Notes: generated by a model from the letters alone, not told the origin. A DNA stretch of 64,000 nucleotides from Amorphophallus konjac (GCA_022559845.1 CM040117.1:143968732-144032731); one strand, 5' to 3'; positions 33,931 to 46,084 are shown, counted from the stretch's first letter. Translations and numbers: made by a program.

Positions 33931-36208
33931 TGATGCGGGGCGGACACAGGAGACGACACTATCAGGTGCCACCCTCGGACTTTAGATGAAGACGCGACCA
34001 GCAGCACACACCAGGGAGACACTAAGCCCGACACTACGAGCTCCTAGTGGCAAAATATCGCTAACAGAAGTGGAAGTTCACTCGTCGTCCCAAGCGAGGG
34101 AAAGCGCGGACCGTGCGCGGTTAAGGAACCGGCGGAGGTCAAGGGTCGTCCGACTCAACTTCCGGACTCGGATCGAGTCACGGGACGGGTCACACTCACT
34201 CTCATAGTGGTGACATGGACACACGGGCTAGTACCTACGCTCTCGGCAGCGGCAAAAGACCGTATACTAGCTAAGCAAATGAATGCCAAGAGGTTCGGAC
34301 CATTACCTCCACGCACCCGGCGTGGCGAAGACAACCCCGGCCGAATTACAGATCTCTGGTTAAACAATTTTACAACAGTACAATGATTTGACCCACTCCA
34401 CGCAGGGAGGTAAAAGGTCACATGTGGGGTCCGGGAATCACGCAAATCGGGTTGACGGGCAGCATCTTGATGTCGCCCGGCGGTGCCGAACTCCGCGTTT
34501 TCGTGCTTTCCGAACGGCGGGTTCTGCGGGACCCACGGATGGCGCTGTCCTCCGGATCTACGGGGGTGGGACCCACTATGATGGGGACCCCTGGTGGCTC
34601 GTCTCCACGGATGGCGGTCGGCCGGGAACACCGATCGGGGGTCGATCGGTCCCGATTCCCAAGCTTTGAAGTTGCTACCCACGGATTTTTAGTTGCTGTT
34701 TTCAGGCGCGCGCTCCGGCGAAAACGGCCGCTGCGATCAATCCTGATGTTGGATCGAGACGCATGAGCTATCGTTGGAAAGCTCTCTTCAAATTCTTCAA
34801 TATAGATCCAGAGAGATCTACTGGATCTGGTCGGATCAGAGCTTTAATGAATGTACAAGCCCCTGTTGTACAGTAACCAAAACCTCATATTTGCAGGGTA
34901 CTTGTCTGAGAACCACCGTTAACCGCCTAGTAAACCTCCGATTCAGCTCCTGAGCTCTTCTTCAAAGTTGTAGGGTATCAAAACACGAAACTGGGACTAT
35001 TTTTGGAATTCGATTGGGAGGCGGTGGTGATTTACTATGATTTTTGGGGTGACTGGTGGTCGGATCTGGGAAGAGGTGGACAAAACTATAGATGGGTCTG
35101 AGAACGAATTTTAGAAAATAGGGGATGAGAGAATCAAAAATTGAGAAAAATTGTGGATGAAGGGGTGAATGGGTGTAGTCCCCAATAAAATTGGGCGAAC
35201 TAACATAAATCAAAAAGTGGACCTAAGAATGAAACTCATGGCGGGGATGAATCTGGACAGAACTCTAGCAGAACCGAATTGGGAGAGTGGACGAAAATCA
35301 AAAATCATGAAACGAGATTTGAATGGCAAACCAAAATTTGTGGGACGTCCTTGACACCTATGGAGCATCCACTAAAATCCCCAGGTCGATCTGAGCTCGT
35401 GGCTAAGACAGGAAATTCGTGGAAGCTGCTGTGGTACTGCGTAGGCAGAACTCCGTTGACGGCGATGGCGGTGCGGTGGCGGCTTGTGGCGGCTGCGGCG
35501 GCGACCGGAACTGATAGGGTGGAGTCTCACCACCAGAAGGAAGCCTTCACAGCTTCAAGGGTAGGAGGGAGAGAGGATTGGGGTGGCCTAGGCCTGGTCA
35601 AGGGATTTTCCAAGTTCAAATGGCATTAATTCATGAAAATGGGAAAATACAAGCATATATAGGTCACCCATCTAATCCATTTTCCACCGTTGGATCTAGG
35701 GGTGTGAGATGGAGGGCTGGGATGGCATGTGACCATTCCACAAAAATTAAAATAAAAAATAAGGGGAAGGGGGCGCCCTATTGACTTTGGTGGCAAGGGG
35801 GGGACAAGTTGGTGGCCACCTTGGACTTTGAAGTCCACTTGTCTCCCATGTGCCTTTTAACATTCAAACTTCTAGATGCCTCCATTTGACATGTTGACTG
35901 ACCCCACATGGGGCCCATGGGCTGAGGTGGATCAATGGGAGGGGCCTGGGGGGGTCCCGTGGGGCCCAGGGGTCCCATTTTATAAATAAGCCCCTCGTAC
36001 ACTCATAATTACATACCGAATACAATGAAATAAACATAAATTACACACACATAAAGGCTAACTAAATATGATAAATGGGGAGGCTCAAGGTGGAGTCTCC
36101 AGGCTGTCTCCGAGCCAGATGGACGCTGAGGTGGCTCGAGTCGTGCTCCGTGTGCGGTACCGGTGGCTCGCCGGCTCGTGTCTTGCATGCGCTCGGGTGT
36201 CCGCACCA
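33931..36208 (-). repeat. E6 left LTR (2278 bp)
   Basis: It runs TGATGCGGGGCGGAC to GTGTCCGCACCA. It contains a TATA-like CATATATAGG (35654-35663, minus) and a short terminal piece of the polyprotein frame. No separate gene is seen. Confidence 0.92.
35654..35663 (-). promoter_or_regulatory. E6 left LTR TATA box (candidate)
   Basis: The minus strand reads CCTATATATG, conserved at 40945-40954 in the other LTR. Confidence 0.5.
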
Positions 36209-38853
36209 ATTCTCCCCGGGTGGGAGAAACTCGACCCTGTCGAGTAAGGGTCTGCATCGCTCCTGTATCGCTCCAAAAGGTCCGGATCAATCCACTGCAA
36301 CTTGCCATGTGTGATCCATGTGTCCTCAGTAGTGGGCCGTCCTCTCCATCGCACTAGGTAGCGCGGGTAAGATCCACTCCTGGTAACTGTCACTTGCTCG
36401 TCCAGTATACGATCTATATGCTCACGCTGTCGTGAAAAAGGGGCTGGAGGTGGAAGTGGACACTCAGGTGTGGGATCACTCTCAAGGGGAGGAGATGGCT
36501 CTAAAGGCTAACTAGGGATCACCGCTGGGTCCCTATATGCAACAATATCTGATACATTGAAGGTAAAGCTTATACCATATTCCTCGGGCAGGTCTACAAC
36601 ATACGCATTGGATCCAACGCGTTTCAACACTCTAAAGGGACCGGCTCCGCGAGCTTGCAACTTCTTAATGATTCCAGAGGGAAACCATTCAGGTCTTACC
36701 CTGATCATGACGTATTCGCCCTCGTGGAACTCTCGGTGGTGTCGGTGGGCATCGGCTAACTCCTTGTACCGTGCATTGCTGGCCTCAACTGTGACGACAG
36801 ACATCGTCATGCAGACTCCTAACATGATTAGCAAAAGAAAAGAAACACAAGATGCACACACGACCTAACATGCTTAGCAAAAGAAAAGAAACACACGGAT
36901 GCACACACGACCCTAAACAAACCTAATGTTAGTTCGACCCAATCATATGCAAGGTGGTCCAGGACATCCGAAGGTGTGCCATTCATACCCTAAGTGTGAC
37001 TGAATGTCGGTACAACCATAAGATGTTCCTTTGGATTTGGGAGGTTTGGGTAGAACAGGAGGGTCGTGTGTCTCTCGCCCATGAACGGACTCGGTGGGTG
37101 CCGATGGCCCGGTCCATGGGGGAGGGGTATAATGGTGACCTCCCCTAAAGAAGTGGAATGGAGATTGTGGACCAAGGGGCCCACTAAGAAAGGGATCGAA
37201 GGGATCAAAGAATGTGTGACCCCTCGATATGGATTCCCTCATATCAAGATCCCATGTGTGGAAGTCTAGAAGGTGTTGTTGATGTCCTTCATCCATGAAG
37301 GGAGATGAGACGGTGGGGGTATGATGGTGGACTCTCTCGAAAAGGTGGAGTAAATATGGTGGGTCACGGGGTCCACAAGAGAATGGGTCGAAGGGATCAA
37401 AGAAGGTATGACCCCTCGGACTAGGCTTCCACAAATCACTGTCCCACATGTGGAAATCTTGGAGGTGTAAATGATCACCTTCATTCATTGTAAGAGGTGG
37501 GACGACAGTCATAGGTAGAAAGTAAGATTCCTCCCTTGGGCAAAGGGGAATGAAGTCGGACTCGGCCGGCATAGGGAGGAGTAGAAGAACCTCCGTGGTA
37601 ACATGACCCACAGTGTACACGGAGGTGATGGACCCTAAAGCGGGATGAGTGAAACTACGACCTGTGGGTCGGTCGAAGCCTGGAGCCAACAAGTGCGTAA
37701 ATGTCCACTGCCGGTCTAACCCTTTAAGAAGGTCATCCAATGTATCCACATAGTGACTAGACCGGAAAGTGGTATGAAATGAATTGATTGGCACCAGAGG
37801 TAGGATAGGGTCCATAGATGGGAAGGGAAGTGGGACCAAGCCCTTCTTGAGCCAGCTAAGAAGCGGCTCGGCTATGATAAGCATACCCGTTAGAAACACG
37901 GGTGGCTCGGGCTGAGGTGGCTTAGAATAAAGATCGGAGAGTGGGGCTTCTCCAACCCTTTTGTCCCTTATGGCTAGAGATGTCCTAGTGGGACATTGTC
38001 CGACGTAGTGGCCGAACCCCTGGCAGCGATAACCCTACTGTCGTGACCCACTACGCTCCCTGATAAGTGGGTCCCTACCCTTATCCTCCTGACGGACAGG
38101 GGGTGTAGGCAATGGGGCTCTCGTGGGTGGGAGAAGAGGATCCACTATGATGGGGAGAGGGCTTGGGGACTCCGTTGATGGGGCCGGGTTATGACTACCG
38201 GCGATGACCTCCTTAGGGTCGGGTTGGAGTACATCACTAGGAGTACGTGTCCTATCCACCCCATCCAACCGGTCCAAAATCATTTGCATAAGTTCGGCAA
38301 CGGAGTGGGTTGGAATAGGGATATCATGGTGGACTCGCCCGTAGTCAACCGTCCTAGGAGTGGGTCTTGGCTCATCTACGTGTGGGGCTCTTTGCCTCTG
38401 ACTAGGACTCACTTGGTTGGAAGTGATTTGGTGGGGCCGATTGGAGGTGACCGGTTGGGGCACGTAGACCTTCCTAAGCTCTCTCTTCATGTCCCACCAT
38501 GCCTCGATGGGCCATTCCCCCCTAACCTCTCTCATTCTTTCGATGTAATCCCACTTTTCGGCAGCCTCATGAAGAAGCCGCTCTTTAGCGAAAGAGAATT
38601 GCATTGCCTCGGACATAGTATAACAATCAAAGTATGTGTCCATGGTGGCCTCCCACTTGAGATAGTCGCCCGGGCCATTGGAGCCATAAAAATCCGAGGC
38701 TTCGGGCCTACGGAAGTGGAGTGGGTGATTGCCAAGCCCATGGGTGGACCAACGGCCATATTGCCCGGGTGATTGGGAATCCATGGGAAATTGGGGGGGA
38801 ACTATATGTTGGACAGGCCGACACTTGGACACTACACTAGACCGGCTATGCAA
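36085..38853 (-). pseudogene. E6 polyprotein: Gag-like region, knuckle, unknown conserved region, integrase C-terminus and chromodomain
   Basis: One minus-strand frame from 38853 to 36085 has nonsense codons at 38035-38037, 36943-36945 and 36508-36510, plus possible others, but no frameshift that I see. The Gag-like part has DYLKWEATMDTYFD, EKWDYIERMREVRGEWPIE and WDMKRELRKVYVP. A knuckle, CQGFGHYVGQC, follows the first stop; its first Cys position is Gly. The conserved region has AEPLLSWLKKG, NSFHTTFRSS, LGSITSVYTVGHVTTEVLLL and two RGHTFFDPFDPF modules. One FGCPGPP is present, then GAGPFRVLKRVG (integrase C-terminus) and ILDEQVTVTRSGSYPRYLVRW plus EDTWITHGKLQ (chromodomain). It ends in the LTR. 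Confidence 0.82.
36209..36228 (-). promoter_or_regulatory. E6 polypurine tract
   Basis: The minus strand has ACCCGGGGAGAAT before TGGTGCGGAC, almost the same as E2 (7732-7751). Confidence 0.7.
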
Positions 38854-39194
38854 GGTTGGAATGCACTAACTAATGCAAACATCGACTAGAAGATGCACTT
38901 AGACCTAAATGTAATTTGAAAACACACCCCTTTTTTTTGTTTTGAAAATAATGTAATTTAAAACACCCTTTTTTTGTTTTGAAAAGAATGAGACTCGACT
39001 ACACCCTAGACACGACCAAGACTCGGTACGCGGCGGAGATAATCGACCCGAAGGTCACTCGCACAAGTGTGCAGTCTTCCCGATAGGCGTAACCTAACGA
39101 TCGGACAACACCTTTTGATATACCGAGTGAAGGTGTGTGTGGGGTAACCTTAGACTATGCAAGACTCATGCAACGAATACCCTAGACTCGACTC
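38854..39194 (-). other. E6 leader between PBS and Gag
   Basis: This is an untranslated leader with two T-rich blocks (cccttttttttgttttgaaaa and a near copy at 38935-38985). No coding content was found. Confidence 0.55.
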
Positions 39195-39206
39195 GCTCTG
39201 ATACCA
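39195..39206 (-). promoter_or_regulatory. E6 primer-binding site (initiator tRNA-Met)
   Basis: The minus strand reads TGGTATCAGAGC, three bases from the LTR end CCGCATCA. Confidence 0.92.
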
Positions 39207-39209
39207 AAC

Positions 39210-41499
39210 TGATGCGGGACGGACACAGGAGACGACACTATTAGGTGCCACCCTCGGACTCTAGATGAAGACGCAACCAGCAGCACACACCAGGGAGACA
39301 CTAAGCCCGACACTACGAGCTCCTAGTGGCAAAATGTCGCTAACAGAAGTGGAAGCTCACTCGTCGTCCCAAGCGAGGGAAAGCGCGGACCGTGCGCGGT
39401 TAAGGAATCGGCGGAGGTCAAGGGTAGTCCGACTCAACTTCCGGACTCGGATCGAGTCACGGGACGGGTCACACTCACTCTCACAGCGGTGACATGGACA
39501 CACGGGCTAGTACCTATGCTCTCGATAGCGGCAAAAGACCGTATACTAGCTAAGCAAATGAATGCCAAGAGGTTCGGACCATTACCTCCACGCACCTGGC
39601 GTGGCGAAGACAACCCCGGCCGAATTACGGATCCCTGGTTAAATAATTTTACAACAGTACAATGATTTGACCCACTCCACGCAGGGAGGTAAAAGGTCAC
39701 ATGTGGGGTCCGGGAATCACGCAAATCGGGTTGACGGGCAGCATCTTGATGTCGCTCGGCGGTGACGAACTCCGCGTTTTCGTGCTTTCCGAACGGCGGG
39801 TTCTACGGGCCCGCGGGACCCACGGATGGCGCTGTCCTCCGGATCTGCGGGGGTGGGACCCACTATGATGGGGACCCCTGGTGGCTCGCCTCCACGGATG
39901 GCGGTCGGCCGAGAACACCGATCGGGGTTCGATCGGTCCCGATTCCCAAGCTTTGAAGTTGCTGCCCACGGATTTTTAGTTGCTGTTTTCAGGCGCGCGC
40001 TCCGGCGAAAACGGCCGCTGCGATCAATCCTGACGTCGGATCGGGACGCATGAGCTATCGTTGGAAAGCTCTCTTCAAATGCTTCAATCTAGACCTAGAG
40101 AGATCTACTTGACCTGGTCAGATCAGAGCTTTAATGAATTTACATTCCCCTTTTGTATAGTAACCGAAACCTCAGACTTGCCAGGTATGTGTCTGAGAAC
40201 CACCGTTAACCGCCTAGTAAACCTCTGATTCAGCTCTTAAGCTCTTCTTCAAAGTTGTAGGGTATCAAAACACGGAACTGGGAATATTTTTGGAATTCGA
40301 TTGGGAGGCGGTGGTGATGTACTATGATTTTTGGGGTGACTGGTGGTCGAATCGGGGAACAGGTGGACAGAACTGTATATTGGTCTGAGAATGAATTTTA
40401 GAAAATAGGGGATGGGCGAATCAAAAATTGAGAAAAATTGAGGATGAAGGGGTGGATGCGTGGAGTCTCCAATAAAATTGGGAAAACCAACAGAAATCAA
40501 AAAGTGGATCTAAGACATGAAACTCAGGGCGGGGATGAATCTGGACCGAACTCTGGCAGAACCGAATTGGGAGAGTGGATGAAAATCAACAATTATGAAA
40601 CGAGATCTGAATGTCAAACCAAAATTTGTGGGACGTCCTTGACACCTCTGGAGCATCCACTAAAATCCCCAGGTCGATCTGAGCTCATGGCTGAGACAGG
40701 AAATTCATGGAAGCTGCTGTGGTACTGCGCAGGCAGAAGAACTCCATTGGCGGCGATGGCGGTGCGGTGGCGGCTCGTGGCGGCGGCGGCGGCGACCGGA
40801 ACTGATAGGGTGGAGTCTCACCACCAGAAGGAAGCCTTCACAGCTTCAAGGGTAAGAGGGAGAGAGGAAGGGGGCGGCCTAGGCCTGCTCAAGGGATTTT
40901 CCAAGTTCAAATGGCATTAATTCATGAAAATGGGAAAATACAAGCATATATAGGTCACCCATCTAATCCATCCTCCACCGTTGGATCTAGGGGTGTGAGA
41001 TGGAGGGCTGGGATGGCATGTGACCATTCCACAAAAATTAAAATTAAAAATAAGGGGAAGGGGGCGCCCTATTGACTTTGGTGGCAAGGGGGGGACAAGT
41101 TGGTAGCCACCTTGGACTTTGAAGTCCACTTGTCTCCCATGTGCCTTTTACCATTCAAACTTCTAGATGCCTCCATTTGACATGTTGACTGACCCCACAT
41201 GGGGCCCATGGGCTGAGGTGGATCAATGGGAGGGGCCTGGGGGGGTCCCGTGGGGCCCAGGGGTCCCATTTTGCAAATAAGCCCCTCGTACACTCATAAT
41301 TACATACCGAATACAATGAAATAAACACAAATTACACACACATAAAGGCTAACTAAATATGATAAATGGGGAGGCTCAAGGCGGAGTCTCCAGGCTGTCT
41401 CCGAGCCAGATGGATGCTGAGGTGGCTCGAGTCGTGCTCCGTGTGCGGTACCGGTGGCTCGCCGGCTCGTGTCTCGCATGCGCTCGGGTGTCCGCACCA
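39210..41499 (-). repeat. E6 right LTR (2290 bp)
   Basis: It matches the left LTR with scattered substitutions and small indels (for example an extra cccgcgg near 39810). It abuts the PBS and is the 5' LTR on the minus strand. Confidence 0.92.
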
Positions 41500-41504
41500 C
41501 TAGA

Positions 41505-42335
41505 TCAGCTAGGGTCAGAGCAGGAGCAGGCATAGTCTTGAAATCTCCAGAGGGGGAAGTTGTGCACACATCTTGCTCAATAAACAAGCCGTGCATGAAT
41601 AATGAAGCAGAGTATGAAGCCCTAGTAATCAGGTTGCAGATTACTCTATCCATGGTAATTCAGATGCTAGAAGCATTCGGAGACTCCATGCTAGTTATAA
41701 AGTAGCTGGAAGGAGAGTTCTATGTGCGAAAGCAAGAGCTCCTCCCCTACCATCAGCTAGCAACCCGCCTAATGTCAAGATTCTACTTCATCAGTATCAA
41801 GCATGTCAACCGAGGAAAGAATGCTCAGGCGGACGCCCTCGCTAAACTGGCCAGTTCTTTAGCGATTATGCCAGACACGAGCCTGAACATAACAGTGATC
41901 AACCGTCGGCAGGTCCCTAGTGTGACAGAGGTCTTGGCCGATGAACAAGGGAGTCAGGTGGCAGCCGTCGAAGAGGTTCAACAGCTCGACTGGCGAGAGC
42001 ATCTCCTACGATGGTTCCAGCACAAGCAGCTCCCGAAAGAAAAAGAACAAAGAATGAAGCTCTTGAGGGTCAAAGACTCTTACGAGATGAGAAACGGAAC
42101 CCTATTCCGAATAATGTCAGATGCCCGAAGGAAAGTTCTACTTCGTTGCTTGTCTTTAGCAGAAGCTGGGCAAGTGATGCAAGAAATCCATGCGGGTTCA
42201 GCTAGAGCGCATCAGGCCGGCCCCAAAATGAAAATTGAGATGAAGAAATTGGGTTACTATTGGCCCACCATGTTTGATGACTGCTGCAAGTTCGCCAAGG
42301 CTAGTCAGAAATGTCAAGAGCACGCCAATGTGTAA
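41505..42335 (+). pseudogene. E5 archaeal-type RNase H (continuation) and integrase zinc-binding domain
   Basis: The frame resumes right after the E6 target copy with GAGIVLKSPEGEV, then NNEAEYEALVI, the acidic motif of archaeal-type RNase H. Later come KHVNRGKNAQADALAKLAS and the final Asp region. A TAG occurs at 41703-41705. From about 42165 the integrase zinc-binding part appears (EIHAGSARAHQAG, LGYYWPTMFDDCCKF, then CQ). TAA at 42333-42335 breaks the link to the core. This second RNase H is diagnostic for Tat-type elements. Confidence 0.82.
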
Positions 42336-42347
42336 AGAAGACCGCCA

Positions 42348-43270
42348 GTGCCGCTACATTCCACCATACCGAGTTGGCCGTTTGCTCAATGGGGCATGGA
42401 CGTGGTAGGGCCACTGCCAGCATCTTCATCAGGGTGCAAATACATCTTAGCAGCTACAGATTACTTCTCCAGATGGGCAGAGGCAGTAGCACTAAGAGAA
42501 GTGACGGGAGAATTGGTTGCAAGGTTCTTTCGACAGAACACAATATTCCGGTTCGGGGTTCCCAGCCGAATTTTCTCTGACAACGGCAGCCATTTCAGAA
42601 ACCAGAAGGTTTATCGGCTAGCTGATAAATACAAGATTGACTGGACGACATCATCCCCCTACAACCCTCAAGCCAATGGACTTGTAGAAGCCTTCAATAA
42701 AATGCTATGCACATTGCTGGCAAAGACCATCAAGTCCAATAAGAAGGACTGGGAAGAAAAGATGTACGAAGCACTCTAGGCCTATCATACCGTCTATAAA
42801 ACTCCAATCGGTTGTTCACCATTCTCCCTCGTGTGCGGGTCAGAGGCTGTCGTGCCGATTGAATTAGAAGTTCTGTCACTGCCAGTCGCCATCCAACATG
42901 GACTAGTCAGCAGTGAACAAACTAATGTAGAAAGAAGATTAGAAGAGTTTGCCGAGCTCAAAGGAAAGCGTCTCCGTGCGCAACAGAATATCCAACTCTA
43001 CCAAGCTCGCATGGCCAGTGCTTTCGATAAGCTGGTCAAAGGTCGAGAATTCAAGAAAGGAGACCTCGTAATGGTCAAAAGAAGAGAGTGATGACCTCCA
43101 ACCCCAAGGGGAAGTTGGTTGAAAATTGGGTTGGACCGTATGTCGTCCGCCGAGTATATGAAAGGGGTGTCTACGTCCTGGTAGACCACAAAGGAGTCGT
43201 TCAGTTCTCTCCCCTCAATGGAAAACATATTAAGCTATACCACACAGCTCAACCGGCATTCCCAAAATAA
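42348..43270 (+). pseudogene. E5 integrase core and C-terminal GPY/F-type domain, broken
   Basis: The core shows FAQWGMDVVGPLP (first Asp), RIFSDNGSHFRNQ (second Asp) and YNPQANGLVEAFNK (Glu), so the DDE triad is present. TAG at 42777-42779 and TGA at 43089-43091 interrupt it. A shift near 43090 leads to the frame ending at 43270 with VENWVGPYVVRRVY, the GPY/F motif. There is no chromodomain after it, as expected for Tat. Confidence 0.85.
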
Positions 43271-43271
43271 C

Positions 43272-44262
43272 CGTCACCTTCACCTTGGTCTAGTAGCACT
43301 CCGTCCTGACCAAGCTACCCATACCTTGGTCTAGTGGCACTCTGCCCTGATCGAGCTACCTTCATCTTAGTCTAGTGGCATTCCTCCCTGGCTGAGCTAC
43401 CCATACCTTGGTCTAGTGGCACTCCGCTCTAATCGAGCTACCTTCACCTTGGTCTAGTGGCACTCCGCCCTGACCAAGCTACCCATACCTTGGTTTAGTG
43501 GCACTCCGCCCTGATCGAGCTACCTTCATATTGGTCTAGTGGCATTCTGCCTTGGCCGAGCTACCTTCACCCTTGTCTAGTGGCACTCCGCCCTGGCCAA
43601 GCTACCTTCATCTTGGTCTAGTGGCGCTCCGCCCTGGCCGAACTACCCTTATCTTGGTCTAGTGGCACTTCACCCTGATCGAGCTACCTTCATCTTGGTC
43701 TAGTGGCATTCTGCCCTGGCCGAGCCACCCATACCTTGGTCTTGTGGCACTCCGCCCTGATCGAGCTACCTTCATCTTGGTCTAGTGGCACTTCGTCCTG
43801 ACCAAGCTACCCATACCTTGGTCTAGTGGCACTCCGCCTTGATCGAGCTACCTTCACCTTGGTCTAGTGACACTCCGCCCTGACCAAGCTACCCATACCT
43901 TGGTCTAATGGCACTCTACCCTGATCAAGCTACCTTCACCTTGGTCTAGTGACACTACGCCCTGACCAAGCTACCCATACCTTGGCCTAGTGGCACTCCG
44001 CCCTGATCGAGCTACCTTCATCTTGGTCTAGTGGCATTCTGCCCTTGCATAGCTACCCATAGCTTGGTCTAGTGGCACTCCGCCCTGATCGAGCTACATT
44101 TATCTTGGTCTAGTGACATTCCACCCTGGCCAAGCTACCCATACCTTGGTCTAGTGGCACTCCACCTTGATCGAGCTACCCTTACCTTGGTCTAGTTGCA
44201 CTCCGCCCTGATCGAGCTACCCACACCTCAGGCTAGTGGCACTCTGCCCTAACCAAGCTCAC
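43272..44262 (+). repeat. 41-bp tandem repeat in the E5 3' region (about 24 units)
   Basis: The unit is accttggtctagtggcactc followed by cgccctgaccaagctaccca. Two variants (gaccaagctacccat and gatcgagctaccttca) alternate through much of the array, making a higher-order unit of about 82 bp. It starts 2 bases after the end of the integrase frame. Confidence 0.9.
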
Positions 44263-44270
44263 ATAAAATA

Positions 44271-44690
44271 AACAACATCGCCAATGCGGACCTTACATCC
44301 GAATCGGCAAAAAGCTCCTCCTTTCCGTCGACATTGTCTCCTTACTAACGAATAAACCCTTTTCCTTGACATAAGACTTCGTGTCCTAGCCGACCCCTAT
44401 ACAACATTGCCATTGTGGGCCTTACGCTCGAATTGGTGTAAATCTGTCCCTTGCGTCAACATTGTCTCCTTGCTGACGAATAAACCCTTTGCCTCGGCGC
44501 GAGACTCTGTGTTCTAGCCGACTCTCAAACGATATCGCCACATCGGGCCTTACGTCCGATTCGGCAGGAAGCTCTCTCCTTGCGTTGGCATTCTCCCCTT
44601 GCCAACGAATAAACCTTTCCTCAATTGGCGCAAGGCCCCGTGCCCCAGCCAACAGCTATTTGCTATCGTCAAGGGCCAGGTACCACGTCT
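44271..44690 (+). repeat. About 127-bp tandem repeat in E5 (three units plus a partial)
   Basis: Units start near 44272, 44401 and 44528 with acaacatcgcca, followed by cctta-gtccgaatcggca and gacgaataaaccctt. They are diverged from one another. Confidence 0.75.
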
Positions 44691-44705
44691 GGACCTACCG
44701 ACTAT

Positions 44706-44960
44706 CCTCTCCCACATGTTTTTAAAAAAAAGAAAGAAAATGGGGTTAAAAATAGAGATACCCCACTAGACTTGTTCCTATATTCGGAGCAAGGGCAAAA
44801 ATGGCTATCACCCGGCTGTGGTGAAAAACTGAGAGGGCGCCGCAGGCAAAATCGGGTACCCCGTCACGTGAAAATCCGGAAGGGCACGTGGGCAAAAGCA
44901 AGTGGGGGATGGCTTCGGTGAAAATCTAAAAGGGCGCTTAATCCAGTAAAGTGGTAATCT
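44706..44960 (+). repeat. E5 dispersed block, copy 1
   Basis: It contains aatggggttaaaaatagaga, then repeated gtgaaaatccggaagggc words. It is duplicated at 46085-46345, on the other side of the 121-bp array. Confidence 0.8.
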
Positions 44961-45047
44961 AAAGGTTCCCCTTCTTTCTCCTCCTAATGAAACTCTAGAA
45001 GGGACTATCATCAAAAGTCCCACCGGAGATCCCCTATCAAACCTATG

Positions 45048-46075
45048 TTCGACCCTCATCATCATCGGTGATATCGGTAGATCTCTACCTTTAACTCGGA
45101 CCCTTTGTCCCTATTAATGAATATACCTTTGCTTCAACATGTAACCCATGTCGATGAACAAACCCTACTTCGACCCTCGTCATCATCGGTGAGATCGGTT
45201 GATCTCTACCTTTAACTTGGACTTTCATCCCTGTTAATGAACATACCTTTGCTTCGACATGTAACCCATGTCGATGAACAAACCCTACTTCGACCCTCAT
45301 CATCATCGGTGAGATTGGTCGATCTCTACCTTTAACTCGGACCTTTAATCCCTGTTAATGAATATACCTTTACTTCGACATGCAACCCATGTCGATGAAC
45401 AGACCCGTCTTCGACCCTCATCATCATCGGCGAGATCGGTCGATCTCTACCTTTAACTCGGACCCTTCGTCCCTGTTAATGAACATACCTTTGCTTCGAC
45501 ATGTAACCCATGTCGATAAACAAACCCGTGTTCGACCCTCGTCATCATCGGCGAGATCGGTCGATCTCTACCTTTAATTCAGACCCTTCGTCCCTATTAA
45601 TGAACATACCTTTGCTTAGACATGTAACCCATGTCGATGAACAAACCTGCGTTTGACCCTCGTCATCATCGGTGAGATCGGTCGATCTCTACCTTTAACT
45701 CGGACCCTTCGTCCCTGTTAATGAACATACCTTTGCTTCGACATACAACCCATGTCGATGAACAAACCCGTGTTCGACCCTCATCATCATCGGCAAGATT
45801 GGTCGATCACTACCTTTAACTCGGACCCTTCGACCCTGTTAATGAACATACCTTTGCTTCGACATGTAACCCATGTCGATGAAAAAACCCATGTTCGACC
45901 CTCGTCATCAACGGCGTGATAGGTCGACCTCTATCCCTTAATTTGGACCTTTCGTCCCTGTTAGGAACTATATGGCCTTTGCTTCGGCATTTAACCAATG
46001 TCGACGAACTAAACTAGGGTCCGACCCTTGTCATCATCAACAAGGCCGGTCGACATTCTAGTAGGCAAGCTCTCC
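45048..46075 (+). repeat. About 121-bp tandem repeat in E5 (about 8 units)
   Basis: Unit words: cgaccctcgtcatcatcggc, gagatcggtcgatctctacc, tttaactcggacccttcgtc, cctgttaatgaacatacctt, tgcttcgacatgtaacccat, gtcgatgaacaaacc. Unit starts lie near 45050, 45172, 45291, 45411, 45532, 45653, 45774 and 45895. Frames across it are repeat translations, not genes. Confidence 0.9.
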
Positions 46076-46084
46076 CGTGTTCCA

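Larger units (their letters stand above)
33931..41499 (-). mobile_element. E6: non-autonomous chromodomain LTR element
   Basis: LTRs 33931-36208 and 39210-41499 with target duplication ctaga (33926-33930 and 41500-41504). The PBS lies at 39195-39206, so it is minus strand. The internal region of 3.0 kb encodes a Gag-like part, an unknown conserved region, the integrase C-terminus and a chromodomain, but no RT, RNase H or integrase core. Its LTR ends (TGATGCGGG, CACCA) and polypurine tract match E2, so the two are related families. It splits the second RNase H of E5. Confidence 0.94.

Noticed and set aside
43272..44262. CRISPR array
   Set aside because: The units are contiguous with no unique spacers, inside a plant retrotransposon tail.
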